Notes under the pieces: model-generated
What the model was told of the DNA's origin: nothing
The model's database searches: none
Seen by the model: the letters and a program-made list of their open reading frames with translations, nothing else
In this document: positions 12,309 to 23,825 of the stretch, piece by piece
How positions within the stretch are numbered: the stretch's first letter is position 1
Layout: the number at the start of each line of letters is the position of its first letter
Translations under genes and position numbers: made by a program
NCBI GenBank assembly: GCA_036321105.1
Contig: JAYEPQ010000012.1
Location: forward strand, 15,994,780 to 16,058,779
Direction: 5' to 3'
Origin: Dracaena cambodiana
Lineage: Eukaryota; Streptophyta; Magnoliopsida; Asparagales; Asparagaceae
Length of the DNA stretch: 64,000 nucleotides

Positions 12309-12622
12309 AATATATTGCAAGACTTGAGAACAAAAATTACCTAATAACTAAATTAACCATCGGATTTTTCTCTTATCGTCATGCAAAGGAAATCTTTTTC
12401 CAACCGAAAAATTTAGCCATACCTTTGAAAAAAGACACGTTGCAGCAGGCTGGCATTAATCTTCTCGCCCCCCACCCCACCAAATTCTCCACTCCCCCAC
12501 TTTATGGTATCTCCACCCATCGATCGACATTCGAAAGTCTCTCGATCCACCCTCTACCCCTCAAATCCTGGATCTCTCAAAAACCCATGTCCCCAAATTC
12601 CTCTCCTCTCCAATTTTTTGCC

Positions 12623-14311
12623 ATGGCGGCTTCTCAATATTCACCCGCAAAAAAACCCTTCAAACTCCTCCTCAACGTCTCTTTCCTATTTCTCATCTAT
12701 CTCTCTCTCACCTCCGGCCTCTCCTTCTCGTATCCAGGCCTCTCCAACTCCTACTCCATCAAGCCCGGCAGCTGCGACGAATTCGAGAAGCTTAAAGATC
12801 CCGACGCCAAGTGCTCGTACCTCAGGAACAAGAACCCTTGCTCTTTGCAGGGCTACATCGACTACCTCCACCTCTTCTACTGCGTTCTCGGCGAATGCCC
12901 TCTTCTCGGCTACGCTGCTCTCGCCCTGTGGCTCCTCGTCCTCTTCTACCTCCTCGGCAACACTGCGTCCATCTACTTCTGCTCCTCGCTCGAGAGCCTG
13001 TCGAGGATTCTGAGCCTGCCGCCGACGGTCGCTGGCGTGACTCTGCTCTCGTTGGGCAACGGTGCGCCGGATGCCTTCGCAACGATTGCGTCGTTCTCGA
13101 GCTCTGGGGTTGGGGAAGTCGGGCTCAGTAGCGTTCTTGGTGGGTCTTTCTTCGTCACGAGTGCGGTCGTGGGTGTCATTAGCATCTGCGTCGGGCCTCG
13201 GCTGACAGCGATCGATCAGTTCAGCTTCGTTCGGGAGATTTGCTTCTATGTGATAGCTCTCTGTTTCCTCCTCGGTATCTTGATTGTTGGGAAGATTGGA
13301 GTGCTGGGTGCAATCCTGTTCGCTTCGCTCTACGTTGTGTATGTGGTTATTGTCGTGCTCTCCTATTGCTGGAGGAATAATCAGACACAGTTTGAGGCGC
13401 CGTCGTTGTTGGAAAGTGTCGATATAGAAGAGCCCCTCATCTATTTCCCTAAACAAGAAGATGGAGAAGAACAAGACCGAGAACAACAAGTTCGAACAAT
13501 ATTCGAGAAATCGAGCTTGCTCGCTTGGCCGATGTACTTCTTAGAATTGCCTCTCTATCTACCGAGGAGGCTGACAATACCGGACGTCTCAGAGGACCGA
13601 TGGTCGAAACCGTTTGCAGTCGTCTCGGTGATCCTCTCGCCAATTCTCCTGGCAAGCCTATGGAACTCGAAGCGAGAAGTGTTCGGGTCCGATAAAGCCC
13701 TGACAATCTACCTGTTTGCGGGGCTCGTCGGGATAGTCCTCGGAGTGATTGCACTGGAGACCACCGACTGCGCGAAGCCCCCCAACAAGTTTCTGCTCCC
13801 GTGGCTTGCGGGCGAGTTCCTCATGAGCGTGGTGTGGTTCTACATCACGGCTGGGGAGCTCGTCTCGCTGCTCGTCTCCGTGGGCCACATTCTCGGGATC
13901 GGGCCGTCGATTCTCGCGGTGACGGTTTTGGCGTGGGGGAACTCGATGGGCGACATGATAGCGAACGTAGCGATGGCTTTAAACGGAGGCGAGGACGGAG
14001 TGCAGATCGCCTTCTCCGGGTGCTACGCGGTGCCCATCTTCAACACGCTGGTTGGGCTGGGGCTGTCCCTTGTGTTTGCGTCCTGGGCTGTACGGCCCAG
14101 CCCATACGTGATCCCTCGGGACTCCACCATTGTTGTGACGCTGGCGTTTCTTGTGTGTGGGCTGCTGTGGGCGATGGTGATGCTGCCCAAGCGAGGGATG
14201 AAGCTGGATAGGGTGTTTGGGGTTGGGTTGCTGGCTCTGTACTTGTGCTTCCTTTGCTTGAGGATTTGTAATAGCATTGGGCTAGTGCAAATTGATCAAT
14301 TGTTGCTTTAG
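12623..14311 (+). CDS. Cation/calcium exchanger, CCX type
   Basis: A single-exon gene of 562 residues, close to the length of plant CCX1/CCX2-type proteins. These are membrane Na+/Ca2+-exchanger-superfamily antiporters that move K+, Na+ or Ca2+ against H+ or another cation in endomembranes or plasma membrane. The ATG at 12623 has an excellent plant context (GCCATGGCG) and begins a hydrophobic leader at residues about 14-36. The frame is open upstream to about 12425 with another ATG at 12587, but that extension is low-complexity leader. A cysteine-rich luminal segment follows (SCDEF, KCSYL, NPCSLQGYIDYL). The two alpha repeats are clear: GNGAPDAFATIAS at residues 145-157 and GNSMGDMIANVAMA at 439-452, with both acidic D residues present. 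A hydrophilic acidic loop (about 268-290) lies between the two membrane halves. No stops or frameshifts. The 5' half is GC-rich. Transport specificity cannot be read from sequence alone. Confidence 0.95.
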   Translation: MAASQYSPAKKPFKLLLNVSFLFLIYLSLTSGLSFSYPGLSNSYSIKPGSCDEFEKLKDPDAKCSYLRNKNPCSLQGYIDYLHLFYCVLGECPLLGYAALALWLLVLFYLLGNTASIYFCSSLESLSRILSLPPTVAGVTLLSLGNGAPDAFATIASFSSSGVGEVGLSSVLGGSFFVTSAVVGVISICVGPRLTAIDQFSFVREICFYVIALCFLLGILIVGKIGVLGAILFASLYVVYVVIVVLSYCWRNNQTQFEAPSLLESVDIEEPLIYFPKQEDGEEQDREQQVRTIFEKSSLLAWPMYFLELPLYLPRRLTIPDVSEDRWSKPFAVVSVILSPILLASLWNSKREVFGSDKALTIYLFAGLVGIVLGVIALETTDCAKPPNKFLLPWLAGEFLMSVVWFYITAGELVSLLVSVGHILGIGPSILAVTVLAWGNSMGDMIANVAMALNGGEDGVQIAFSGCYAVPIFNTLVGLGLSLVFASWAVRPSPYVIPRDSTIVVTLAFLVCGLLWAMVMLPKRGMKLDRVFGVGLLALYLCFLCLRICNSIGLVQIDQLLL

Positions 14312-15004
14312 TACGTAGTTCGTAGGGTTTGGGATTAGGATTTTGATGCTTCTTATTGTTACTGTGTTCTAACTTGTAAATATTATCGATCCCTGCCGGA
14401 TAAATGAAAATTATTTTTCCTTTTTTCTCTCCTTCGATTTTGTTTTTGGAGAGAAAGTAAAGTAGTTTGTTAAGGAATACGTATAGGTAGGGAGTTTTTG
14501 GTTACCACTTACATTTCGTAAAGTGGATGGCTTTTTACAAGGCCATTGTTGCCAAAAAAAACAAAAAAAGGATTTTTTTATTATTTGGCTAAAATTACAG
14601 TTACAAAATTTTATATCTTGCGGTTATAACCACTTAATTATTTATGATAATTGCAGTTGCAGAAAAAAAATATATATTTTTGATAACTTACGTCTCTATT
14701 TTGCAAATAATAATTGTAATATTGACAAATATGAGTGATACTTCTCAATCTAAACACAATAATGTAAGTTGTAACAACTTTGATTTCACTTATAGTAAAT
14801 TACAACATGCAATGCTAGTTATAAGCATGCAAACACGAGAATGGTTTTTTGTGAGAGAGAAGAACACAACCACATGTTTAATTACACAAACAAAAAAATT
14901 CTCTTTGTTATCTTAATCCAACTATTATAAATCATAATCAAAAGTGATAATAAAAAGAAGATTTTTCTTGTATAGTTACTCCCTTTTACTTTTATATTAA
15001 AAGC
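14312..15004. other. CCX 3' flank and AT-rich intergenic DNA
   Basis: A near-consensus polyadenylation word (GATAAATGAAA) lies about 90 bases after the CCX stop. The remainder is AT-rich; the overlapping frames at 14523-14916 look like chance. Confidence 0.5.
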
Positions 15005-15165
15005 ATATCTTAATTTTTTTTGCTAGTCAAACTCACATACATATTTTTGGAAACATTACTCAAATTGAGTCCCCACCAAAAATCGAATTCAGAACCTTTA
15101 ACAAATTTGAGAGAATTTGTGCCACTTGAACCAAGACTCATTGGCAAAAGCATAACTTATTAGTA
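15005..15165 (-). mobile_element. tRNA-derived SINE, copy 1
   Basis: On the minus strand the order is CCAATGAGTCTTGGTTCAAGTG (A-box-like, near 15121-15145), then GGTTCTGAATTCGATT (B-box-like, 15081-15096), then a short body ending in an A/T-rich tail. A second copy at 21995-22180 shares the same order and sequence. Confidence 0.55.
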
Positions 15166-15246
15166 ATGAAAGCTAAACTCTTTAGTAAAAGTTTTTTTTT
15201 AATATATTTTTAGTAATAAAGCAAATCTCTTTAATAAATATTTCTT

Positions 15247-15775
15247 GGGATTTTTACAAATCTGTCCCTTACATCTTTAAAAATTAGAATTTAGTCCCCT
15301 AAATCTTCATATTTATAATTTAGTCATTTAAATCCTTTATGTTACCACAATTTAGTTTCCCAGCCATATTTTTGGCCTGAATTTCCCGTTATACCCCTGA
15401 ATTACTTCAATTTAGTTCTCTCTTCCCTCTTCATCCTTTTTCCCTCTTCTTATTAGATTCCTCTCTCTATTTTTCTCCTCTTTTTCTCTTCCCTCTTCTT
15501 ATTGGGTTCTCCTGAGTTACTTCACTTTAGAGATTAACTGGGAGGGAAGAGAGAGAGAAGAAGAATGGAGAGAGAAATCAATAAGAGGAGAAAGAGAAAA
15601 GAGAGGACTAAACTGAAGTAACTCAGGGGTATAACAAGAATTTCGGACTAAAAATATGACTGGGGATTAACTTGCGGTAACTTAAAAGATTTTGGGGACT
15701 AAATTATAAATATTAAGATTTGGGGGACTAAATTTTAATTTTTAAAGATATAACGGATATATATGTAAAAACCCC
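15247..15775. mobile_element. About 520-base self-complementary foldback element, copy 2
   Basis: Ends GGGATTTTTACAAATCTGTCC and ATATATGTAAAAACCCC are inverted, and the inner AATTTAGTCCCC / GGGGACTAAATT blocks mirror each other. A 9-base target duplication with one mismatch: ATATTTCTT (15238-15246) and ATACTTCTT (15776-15784). Confidence 0.82.
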
Positions 15776-16331
15776 ATACTTCTTTTGTTCAGGGAATAAT
15801 GCTGTGTTAGATTATACTATATGGGACAAATTTTATGAGATAATCTTACAAGTATTATTTTTCATTCTTTGCTTGAACTTGTCGACAATAGTATGTGCAT
15901 AGCTAATGCTGATGAAAGTGGAAGTTAATCCCGAACATTTAAAAATATTTTTTTGAATAAAAATGGATGTTATAGTTGCAATGTTTACCAATGGTTGTCA
16001 AAAAGTTGTGAGTGGATAGAGAAAAAGTCCTGATTGAAGTTGATATATATAGTTTTTTTTAATTAGAATATGATGTGATTATTTAAGAATTGGAGTGAGT
16101 TTAAGATTCAAAGATACTAGACTTAGTGTCTTTTATAGGGGGGCGGTTATACTCTTTTGTCTGACGCCAGCCATCATTTTCTTGAATTTCTTTTTTAAAT
16201 TTTTTGAGTTTTTTTTTTTTTTTTTTTTTTGCTTTAATATTTTCAAAGTGTTCGGAGAGTCCCACTTGATTTTTCTTCTTTAGATTTGGTATTAGTTGAG
16301 CTTATCTTGTGTTGTGCAACTTGTGTTGGAT

Positions 16332-16525
16332 GTAGGGGTGGCAAGTGGGATGGAATGGCTCGACACCATACGACCGAGCTTAAAATTTGGCATGTCTTGG
16401 GCCCGCTGCAAGCTCGAGCCACTGTTGGGGCTGGATCTGCTAGCATAGACAGGACTGTGCCTATTTTTGGATTCAGAACATGTCAGTGCCCGGCTAGTCC
16501 ACTAAGCTACCGACGACTCAATTAG
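16332..16525. mobile_element. Possible hAT terminus fragment
   Basis: Begins TAGGGGTGGCAAGTGGG, as the hAT elements near 39.3 kb do in inverse, and continues into GC-rich sequence with GGGCCCGCTGCAAGCTCG. No partner end or transposase was found. Confidence 0.35.
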
Positions 16526-16612
16526 CTGGTGGAGGGCAAAATGTAATTTGTTTTTACCTTTCACCCCCTTTAGACTTATAAAAAAATACCCTTTCTCTTC
16601 TTTATTTTCTTC

Positions 16613-17061
16613 GTAACAATCTCAACTCTCTATAGGCTCCCTCCGGCTCTTTCGGCTCTGTTTGGTTTGAAGAAAAATAAAGAAAAAGAAAAGAAATGGA
16701 AAGAGAAAAAGACAAAAAAAGAAAAAGAAAAAGAAAAGAAATTCTTTTTGTTATCTAATTTATTTTTTGCATAACAATGTCTAATTTAGACTCCCTCCGA
16801 CTCTTTCAGCTTTGTTTGGTTTAAAGAAAAATGAAGAAAAAGAAAAGAAATAGAAAGAGAAAAAGACAGAAAAAGAAAAAGAAAAGAAAATCATTTTGTT
16901 ATCTAATGTATTTTCTGCATAACAATCTCAACTCTCTATAAACTCCCGCAGACTCTTTCGGCTCTATTTGGTTTGAAGAAAAATGAAGGAAAAGAAAAGA
17001 AATGGAAAGAGAAAAGGACATAAAAAGAAAAAGAAAAGAAATTCTTTTTGTTATCTAATAT
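16613..17061. repeat. Three tandem units of about 150 bases, purine-rich
   Basis: Units start TAACAATCTCAACTCTC (16613), TAACAATGTC (16772) and TAACAATCTCAACTCTC (16920). Each has the same CTCTTTCGGCTCTRTTTGGTTT block followed by long AAAGAAAAAGAAAAG purine tracts and a TTATCTAAT end. Confidence 0.75.
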
Positions 17062-17310
17062 GGAAAGAAATTGAAAATGATATGAAAAATTGAAAAATAA
17101 AAATAAAAAATTTAGAAAAAAAACTCCAAACTCTATTCACTCTCCTACCAAAAAAATAAAAACTAAAAGAAAATGATTTTCGTTATATGAGAGAAAAATA
17201 GAGAAAAAAATTTATAACTTATTTTCTCTTGATTTCTTTCAACTTTTGTTCCCCCTAAAATTTCTTCCAAACCAGACAATTGAAATTAACTATGTTTCTA
17301 TTTCTTTTCT

Positions 17311-17766
17311 GAGAGTTTCTAAATGAGCACTCCATTGGTCTTAGTGAGCACACTTCATATAATATATGAAAAAAAACTTTGCAAGTTTACTATTAAATTA
17401 TTGGGTCAAAGTTACTATTGTTTTCTAACCCAAACCCTCCCTCTACCAGTACATAACAAGATCCCCTACTTTCCCAAGATTTTGAATCCATAAACCCTAA
17501 AACTAATCTCTCATTCTCTTTTATTTTCTTCCTTTCCAAATTGCAGTGGGCACAAGCAGGGCGTGGGGCGGATGGGAGGGAGCGAGCGAGCGTGGAGGGA
17601 GGGGGGGGAGAGAGATTTAAGATTTCTTTGGGTTGTGGGTTAAGGGATAGAAGAATCGGAGTAATATGGGAAAAAATTGTTGTACACTAAGAAAATCTCT
17701 CTTTTTTCAAAAGAGAGCTCGAGGTGTGCTTACTAAGACAAGTGGAGTTCTAATTTAGAAATTCCC
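17311..17766. mobile_element. MULE-family non-autonomous element (GGGARTTTCTARATG termini)
   Basis: Left end GAGAGTTTCTAAATGAGCAC, right end TTTAGAAATTCCC, with subterminal GTGAGCACAC / TGTGCTTACT in inverse. A perfect 9-base target duplication TTCTTTTCT (17302-17310, 17767-17775). The interior carries unrelated sequence, including a GC-rich GGGCGTGGGGCGGATGGG stretch that could be captured. Confidence 0.82.
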
Positions 17767-18076
17767 TTCTTTTCTTCTCTTTCCCTTCATTTCCCTCAAA
17801 CTAAACAGAGCCTTGAAGTCTCCAATTTGTTGTCTGTCTCTTTGCTCTCATCAATTTCAATTTGTAAGTCTGAAGAATAGTTGCAAGTAGTCAACTCTAT
17901 ATCTCTTTGCTCCCATCAATTTTAACTTGTAAGTCTGTAGAATAGCAGGAGGTAGTAAACTCTCTATCAGGTTCTAATTGTTAGGTATCACATTTAATTT
18001 CTTTTAAATCTTGTAAGTTAGTTTTTAATGTAGCAATTAAAATGGTGCAAACTTCTAAATAATTCAAAATGAAGAA

Positions 18077-18621
18077 GGGGTTTTTACATATCTGTCCCTT
18101 ACATCTTTAAAATTTTAAATTTAGTCCTCTAAATTCAAATCTTTATTTATAATTTAGTCCTCTAAATTTTTTTAAGTTATCTCACTTTAGTTCCTCAACC
18201 ATATTTTTTACCTGAATTTCCCATTATACTCCTTAATTATTTCACTTTAGTCCTCGCTTCACTCTTCCTCCTATCTTCATTTTCTTGTTGGGTTCCCTTC
18301 TCCATTCTTCCCCTTTCTCTCTTTCCTCCCAGTTAATCTTTAAAATGAAGTAACTCAGGAAAACCCAATAAGAAGAGGGAAGAAAGAGAGAGAGGGGAAA
18401 AATGGAAAGAGAAATCAAATAAGAAGAGGAAGAGAGGAGGCAGAGAGAAGAGAAGATTAAAATGAAGTAACTCAGAGGTATAACGGAAAATTCAGGCCAA
18501 AAATATAGCTAGAGGACTAAAATGAGGTAAATTAAAGGATTTAGGGACTAAATTATAAATATGAAGTTTGAGAGACTAAATTTAATATTTTAGAGATTTA
18601 GAGGACAGATATGTAAAAATT
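18077..18621. mobile_element. About 520-base self-complementary foldback element, copy 3
   Basis: Starts GGGGTTTTTACATATCTG and mirrors itself to ...CAGATATGTAAAAAT. The right end is eroded and I see no target duplication. Confidence 0.72.
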
Positions 18622-19305
18622 TTATAAATTTTTAAATTAAAAATTAAAGTTTAATTTTTTTTTTTATTCAAAACTTTATATATGATAGGCTAAATCTGTA
18701 GCAAGATTTGAAGCTTACTGGGGACAGCACAGGACTTTCCAAATCGTTGGCATCCCTCGATTGTATGGACGGTGGGGGGGACCAAACAGGTCAATTTGGA
18801 TTGCCCTAGTCATACGCTAAACTCTAAACCCCAGGCATCACAATCATGTGGAGGTCTTGTCCCAGCTATCAATTTTCTTACAGGGGCGCAAATTTAAAAG
18901 TATATCTAGTCATCACATTTAATAACAAAACAAGCCCTAGAAAGGGCCTTGTTTACTCAAAGTAAGGAAAGGGGAGATTTTCAATATTAATTTAATTAAA
19001 ATTTAAAATTCAAAATTGTAAATGCATAAGCACCAGTGGTCTGTTTGTAGGTTCGTTTCTCGGCGGGTGCAGTTTTCCCCCCCCTCAAATTTTCCTTTTC
19101 CACAGCTTTCTTTTGTTTTTGTTTTTTTTTTTTTCCTTTGTAAATTGGTAAATTTCAGATACTCTTCCTTTTAATTTGACATATAAAAAGGTTTTACAGT
19201 AATTTTGCCATGACATATGAAAGCGTAGAAGTAATTTTCTTTCTTTTTTTTTTTTTTTTTTTTGTTAAAGTCAGAAATCGATTTTAGGCGGCCAAAAAAG
19301 TATTA

Positions 19306-19754
19306 GGGTGTGTTTGTTTGCATAGAAGTAGAATTTAAGTAGTGAAAGTAAGGTTACTTCCACTACTTCACTTGTTTGTTTGGCCAAGAAGAAAATTTGA
19401 AGTTATTTCTAATAGAATGATGAGGATTTTATGTAGCATTCCAACTTTTCCTTTTCTCTTCCCTTCATTTTCGATTGGAAGTGCTCTTGAAACTCAAGAA
19501 ACAAAATAATATATTATTTTTTATTAGTTTCTCATTATTATTTTTCAATTCTACTCAATTAACAAATATATTAGTATTATTTTTTATTTAATTTAACAAT
19601 AAAATAATATTTTTCATATTCCACTTCTTACTTCCAAAAGTGAATTCATAAACAATTGAGCTCTATTGAACAACTCTTTTTCTAAGCTTCCATTTTGAAA
19701 GCTAGTTCTATTTTTCTTCTCTATTTCTCCCACTTCTAAGAGCCAAATAGAACA
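19306..19754. mobile_element. Tourist-like MITE candidate
   Basis: Left end GGGTGTGTTTGTTTGCATAG, right end, reverse-complemented, TGTTCTATTTGGCTC. Flanked by TTA on both sides (19303-19305, 19755-19757), the target of PIF/Harbinger elements. No coding sequence. Confidence 0.5.
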
Positions 19755-20404
19755 TTAAAAGATGCTCGATGTGAAAAAGAAAGTATCAAAGAAATAGTGA
19801 CGTATTAAATTCCTATTTAGTAAAATATTTTCTCTTTAATTTATTTGCTTCAAAATTTTTTATCCTAGTCGGAATTTAGCTAAAGGACGCTGATAACATA
19901 TTCTCCTCAGATTATGTTAACCCTCAATTCAATAACAATAATTAAAAAGGTTATTAATTATCACAAATTCATCCCTAAAAAGCTAATTACAATTATTTTA
20001 TAAATTTATAGAAATTATTATAAATTATACTAACTATTGAGAAAAAGAATATGTCATTTTTATCAGAGAATACAGTAACACATTAATACTTCACTACGCA
20101 ATGTGAAATTATAAAAGTGGCCTTCAAAAATTCTAGTGGCGGGTTACATAAAATCAAGAGATGATAATCCCCAATATATTTATATGGTATTTTGTTTTAT
20201 TTAACATTTAGTTTTGTACAGTAGCGACAGATGTATGGCTTGAAACTCCTTTTTCCTTTTTTTTTTTTTTTTTCCCCCACCCAATGTTAAAATTCAGTGT
20301 AATGTAATTGATGGCTGCCCACCTAACAACTCATGCAAAATAAAGAGACAGCAAAGATTGGCAGTATCATCCTTAGAGAAGCCCTCCGTCAACTCTGGGG
20401 AAGT

Positions 20405-20408
<4 letters not shown>

Positions 20409-20435
<27 letters not shown>

Positions 20436-20436
20436 A
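20409..20436. repeat. (CT)n microsatellite
   Basis: About 13 CT units in a row. Confidence 0.95.
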
Positions 20437-20558
20437 ATCATGTTGCACTTGTCTGCTGCTCGAGACTGAGATGGATGATTGATTCAGTACGCTGCTGGAC
20501 AACAAATTAAGCATAGCTACAGGAGCATATGTAGAAGGTCCATCTCTCATTGATTTTA

Positions 20559-21071
20559 GGAGTTTTTACAAATCTGTCCCTTGCATCTTTAAAAATTAGA
20601 ATTTAGTCCTCCAAATCATGATATTTATATTTAGCCCTCTTAAAATTTAGTCACCTAGTCATATTTTGCCATGATTTTTCCGTTATACCCCTGAATTATT
20701 TTACTTTAGTCCTCCCTTCACTCTTTCTCTTCTCTTCCTATTTTTATTGGGTTTTCCTTTCATTATTCTCCCATTTTTCTCTTCCCTCTTCTTATTGGGT
20801 TCTCCTGAGTTACTTCAATTTAGAAATTAATTGTGAGGGAAGAGAGATAGGAGAAGAATGGAGAAGAGAACCAAATAAGAATAGGAAGAGAGGAGGAAGA
20901 GAAAAGAAATTACTAAAGTGAGTAACTCAGAAGTATAACAGGAAATTCGGACAAAAAATATGACTGAGAACTAAATTGTGGTAATTTAAAGGATTTAGGA
21001 GACTAAATTATAAATATAAAGATTTAGAAGACTAAATTCTAATTTTTAAAGGGACAGATTTGTAAAAACCC
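20559..21071. mobile_element. About 520-base self-complementary foldback element, copy 4
   Basis: GGAGTTTTTACAAATCTGTCC at the left and GGGACAGATTTGTAAAAACCC at the right are inverted, with the family's internal blocks. No convincing target duplication. Confidence 0.75.
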
Positions 21072-21317
21072 TGATCGGTACATGCTGTTGGGTCAGATTC
21101 AGTTATATTTTTGTTAGGATCCACCACCCAATCCCCATGCCAACTGGTTACGGTACCAACCCTGTCCATGGCCCGAGACTTGAGGCTATGTATGTTTAAT
21201 TAATAATTGCGCATGATTTATTCACTTGTTGCTAGCGAACCTAAAAGTAGATAAAGCACTTGAATCGTACCTATGTCATATTATTATTTAGAGATAAGAA
21301 TGAGCATGTTCAATAGT

Positions 21318-21456
21318 CAATTCTTTCTATACACTATTCAAAATTTTGAATTAGAAAAATAAAATTTTCAGTTCTAATTCAAAATTTTGAATAGAAGGAT
21401 TTTTGAATTAGAAAAATAAAATTTTCATTTCTAATTCAAAATTTTGAATAGAACGG
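21318..21456. repeat. Nested inverted repeats, CTATTCAAAATTTTGAATTAG
   Basis: The short palindrome ATTCAAAATTTTGAAT recurs three times in about 120 bases, separated by AGAAAAATAAAATTTTCA. Similar words occur in the Tourist-like MITEs at 23284 and 24251, so this may be a damaged relative. Confidence 0.5.
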
Positions 21457-21994
21457 TCCGAAAAATTGTCCTGGAACCGACCCATTCTCATCTCATCTTT
21501 CTGGTGGAACAATAAGAGGACATACGGTCCATAAAATATAGAAAGAAAATGTTTGATAGTTTAATATGAGCTTAATGAGTGCGAAAAACTGAACATGTGG
21601 TTTTCACTACACTTGATTAATTATATTTGTTATTTATTTTTATGTACTTTTTATTTATTTATTTATTTTGCAGATGAGAGTATCCATTTTCCCTCTTGGA
21701 TATCCAAAAAGTTGAGCATATTTGAACCTACAAACACATTTTAAATGTAATAGTATTTGTTGTCTTATTATCCAAGCGATATTAGACAAATGCCATCATC
21801 GTACAGTGACAAAATCTCTCAGCAAGTATGCATGAGGTTAGGAATTTGAACCTACAAACACATTTTAAATGTTGGAAATTATAAGAAAAAATTGATGTTA
21901 GAGTGGAAATGGAAATAGCATATGGACGAGGTTCGGCAGAGAAGATCTTGGGCCTATGTACTCGAAAGGAAGATGACCATTCGACATTATTTTT

Positions 21995-22180
21995 TTAATT
22001 CTTTTCTAGTCAAAGAAAGATGCCCATTCGACATTATTTTTTTAATTCTTTTCTGGTCAAACTCACACACACATATTTTTTACGACATTAACCAAATTGA
22101 ATCCCACCGGGAGTCGAACTCGGTATCTCTTGTAAATTAGAGAAGAGTGATGTTTCTTGAGCCAAATCTCATTGGCAACG
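21995..22180 (-). mobile_element. tRNA-derived SINE, copy 2
   Basis: Minus strand: CCAATGAGATTTGGCTCAAG (A-box-like, 22155-22174), GAGTTCGACTCCC (B-box-like, 22109-22121), then a GTGGGATTCAATTTGG body and a TTTGACCAG end like copy 1. The 40 bases before it contain a short direct duplication (CCATTCGACATTATTTTTTT twice, 21977 and 22024). Confidence 0.6.
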
Positions 22181-22739
22181 TTATTTTTATTAAGGAATAC
22201 GAATTACAATATGTTGATGTTACTCTCTTTTATCTCTTAAGATTATAAGCTCCGGATCCTCCCTCCGAGAATGAGTACTAATAATGGAGGAACGCTTTGA
22301 AAGTTGAGATCTAAGGGGATTTGGCAGTTGAGAATTCTCTTGGGAAGAGATTGGATTCGATTCCATGTCTTTAGAGATTCAATACTTGATCAAATGATCA
22401 TACATATCCATTAGAGGCAAAGGGATCAGATTGAATCCAACTTTCTTTGCTGGGTTGCTTGGGAATGGTGGTGGGCTTCTAGCTAATGGGCCTTGACATT
22501 CTATAGGCTTTTTGAATTGGGTTTTTAGTGTGCGAGAATTTGAGTTAACACTAACCAAAACCGTAGTCGACAAACATAATCATACCATTATCAGGAACTG
22601 AACAAGAGAGGTCACAAGATTATTAAACATTTACCGTCACAATTGCTTTGATGACTGAAACGCCAAAATAGCTCAGACTTGGATGGTAGCTGACATACAT
22701 ACACCATGATAACAAAATATAACAACGCATTATAACGCT

Positions 22740-23270
22740 TGTTAGAATTCTAACTTTCAGGCACTAGAAAGTCTAAGGACTCGGATTTTAGGTACTCCAA
22801 ACTTAATCATATTCCGTTGGATGGCAAAATTTTAGACGAGAAGAATGTAGTTTTGCATCTTTAAACATTACCACCTAACAAATACCTCAATGCTAGAATG
22901 TGCAACATTGTGATTAACATATTATTGAGTCCAAATTGGTCCCCCTAAAAAGTCCAAGAGATGAAGCCCACCAAGCCCCGATGTAGTCCATGATCGTTAA
23001 TCGTCAGGGCGCATAGCCACCTCAGAGCCACCTCAGATCGTACCTGAGGAAATTGGACGTGATCCAACTTTTCTGTACTAAGATCCACTAAATTTCTTAT
23101 CAAGTCAAATCATTACCAAATCAGAATCAATAAAAAGGAAGATAGCTTATCTCTCTGTGATGAAAGCTCTAATTGCAGAATCTCCGAAGTTCTCAATCTC
23201 AGGAAAGCCATCACTATAAATAGCTAATTCCTCCAAAGAATGAAAGATGTTTCTTTTTTTTTTTACTCCA
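22740..23270. repeat. Possible LTR fragment with TATA box
   Basis: TGTTAGAATTC at the left and a TATA box (CTATAAATAGC) near 23213-23223 resemble an LTR promoter in the plus direction. No polypurine tract, primer site or second LTR was found, so a solo or broken LTR is only a suggestion. Confidence 0.3.
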
Positions 23271-23283
23271 GACGATACCATTA

Positions 23284-23397
23284 GGGATGGTAATGGACAC
23301 ATTCATGAATAGATTTTTAACCCATTCTATACAAAATATTGAATTAAAAATGAAAACCAAAATTTTGGCCCGTGAATACGTCAATTACAAATATTCC
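23284..23397. mobile_element. Tourist-like MITE, GGGATGGTAATGGACA family, degraded copy
   Basis: Preceded by TTA, it begins GGGATGGTAATGGACACATT. Its right part GTGAATACGTCAATTACAA is an eroded inverse. The family is better preserved at 24251. Confidence 0.5.
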
Positions 23398-23402
23398 TAG
23401 AT

Positions 23403-23825
23403 GCCAAGAGTATTGCTCCAAGCAATTTCAAGCGACACCGGAGGATCATTAGATACGACGGGTGCGAAGAATGTCGAGTATCTGCCTCAGAAGTGGTGCA
23501 TGTTCAACCCGAGCTCTAATGGCAACATCAGCAAGCTCGCCGACAACATATAAACTATGCCTGTACCTCTCCGATTGCACTTCACTCGGCTACGGATCCA
23601 GTTGCAATAACTTGGATGCCAATGGCAATGCCTCTTGTACCTTCAATTTGTGCCATCAGGCCAGAACCAGGACATGAGTTGTTTCTTTCAGGGTCTCGGG
23701 ATGATCACGATGCAGAACTAATCGCAGGACCATTGCAGTTCTGCTTCGCCTCCCTCCTCTTCACCGCGAGCTTCACCGCTGGTCGTGGTGGTCTTTGTAT
23801 TAGTGTCTTCAGTCATGTGTTCTAG
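23403..23825 (+). pseudogene. X8 (CBM43) domain remnant, as at the C terminus of GH17 beta-1,3-glucanases
   Basis: Three frames together give an X8 order: NVEYLPQKWCMFNP and ISKLADNI in one frame (to about 23550), LSDCTSLGYGSSCNNLDANG in the next (23560-23660), then CFFQGLGMIT in a third. X8 domains bind beta-1,3-glucan at the wall and plasmodesmata, and often follow a GH17 catalytic domain. One extra T after AACATA and a lost base before TCCGATTGC shift the frame, and a stop interrupts the end. The catalytic domain, signal peptide and GPI signal are absent. A Tourist-like MITE lies just upstream. Confidence 0.75.

Noticed and set aside
12504..14277. Long frames in other phases and on the minus strand across the CCX gene
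   Set aside because: They are shadows of the GC-rich CCX coding region; only the frame with both alpha-repeat motifs makes sense.
22379..22573. 64-codon minus-strand frame
   Set aside because: No family features; probably part of an old repeat flank.
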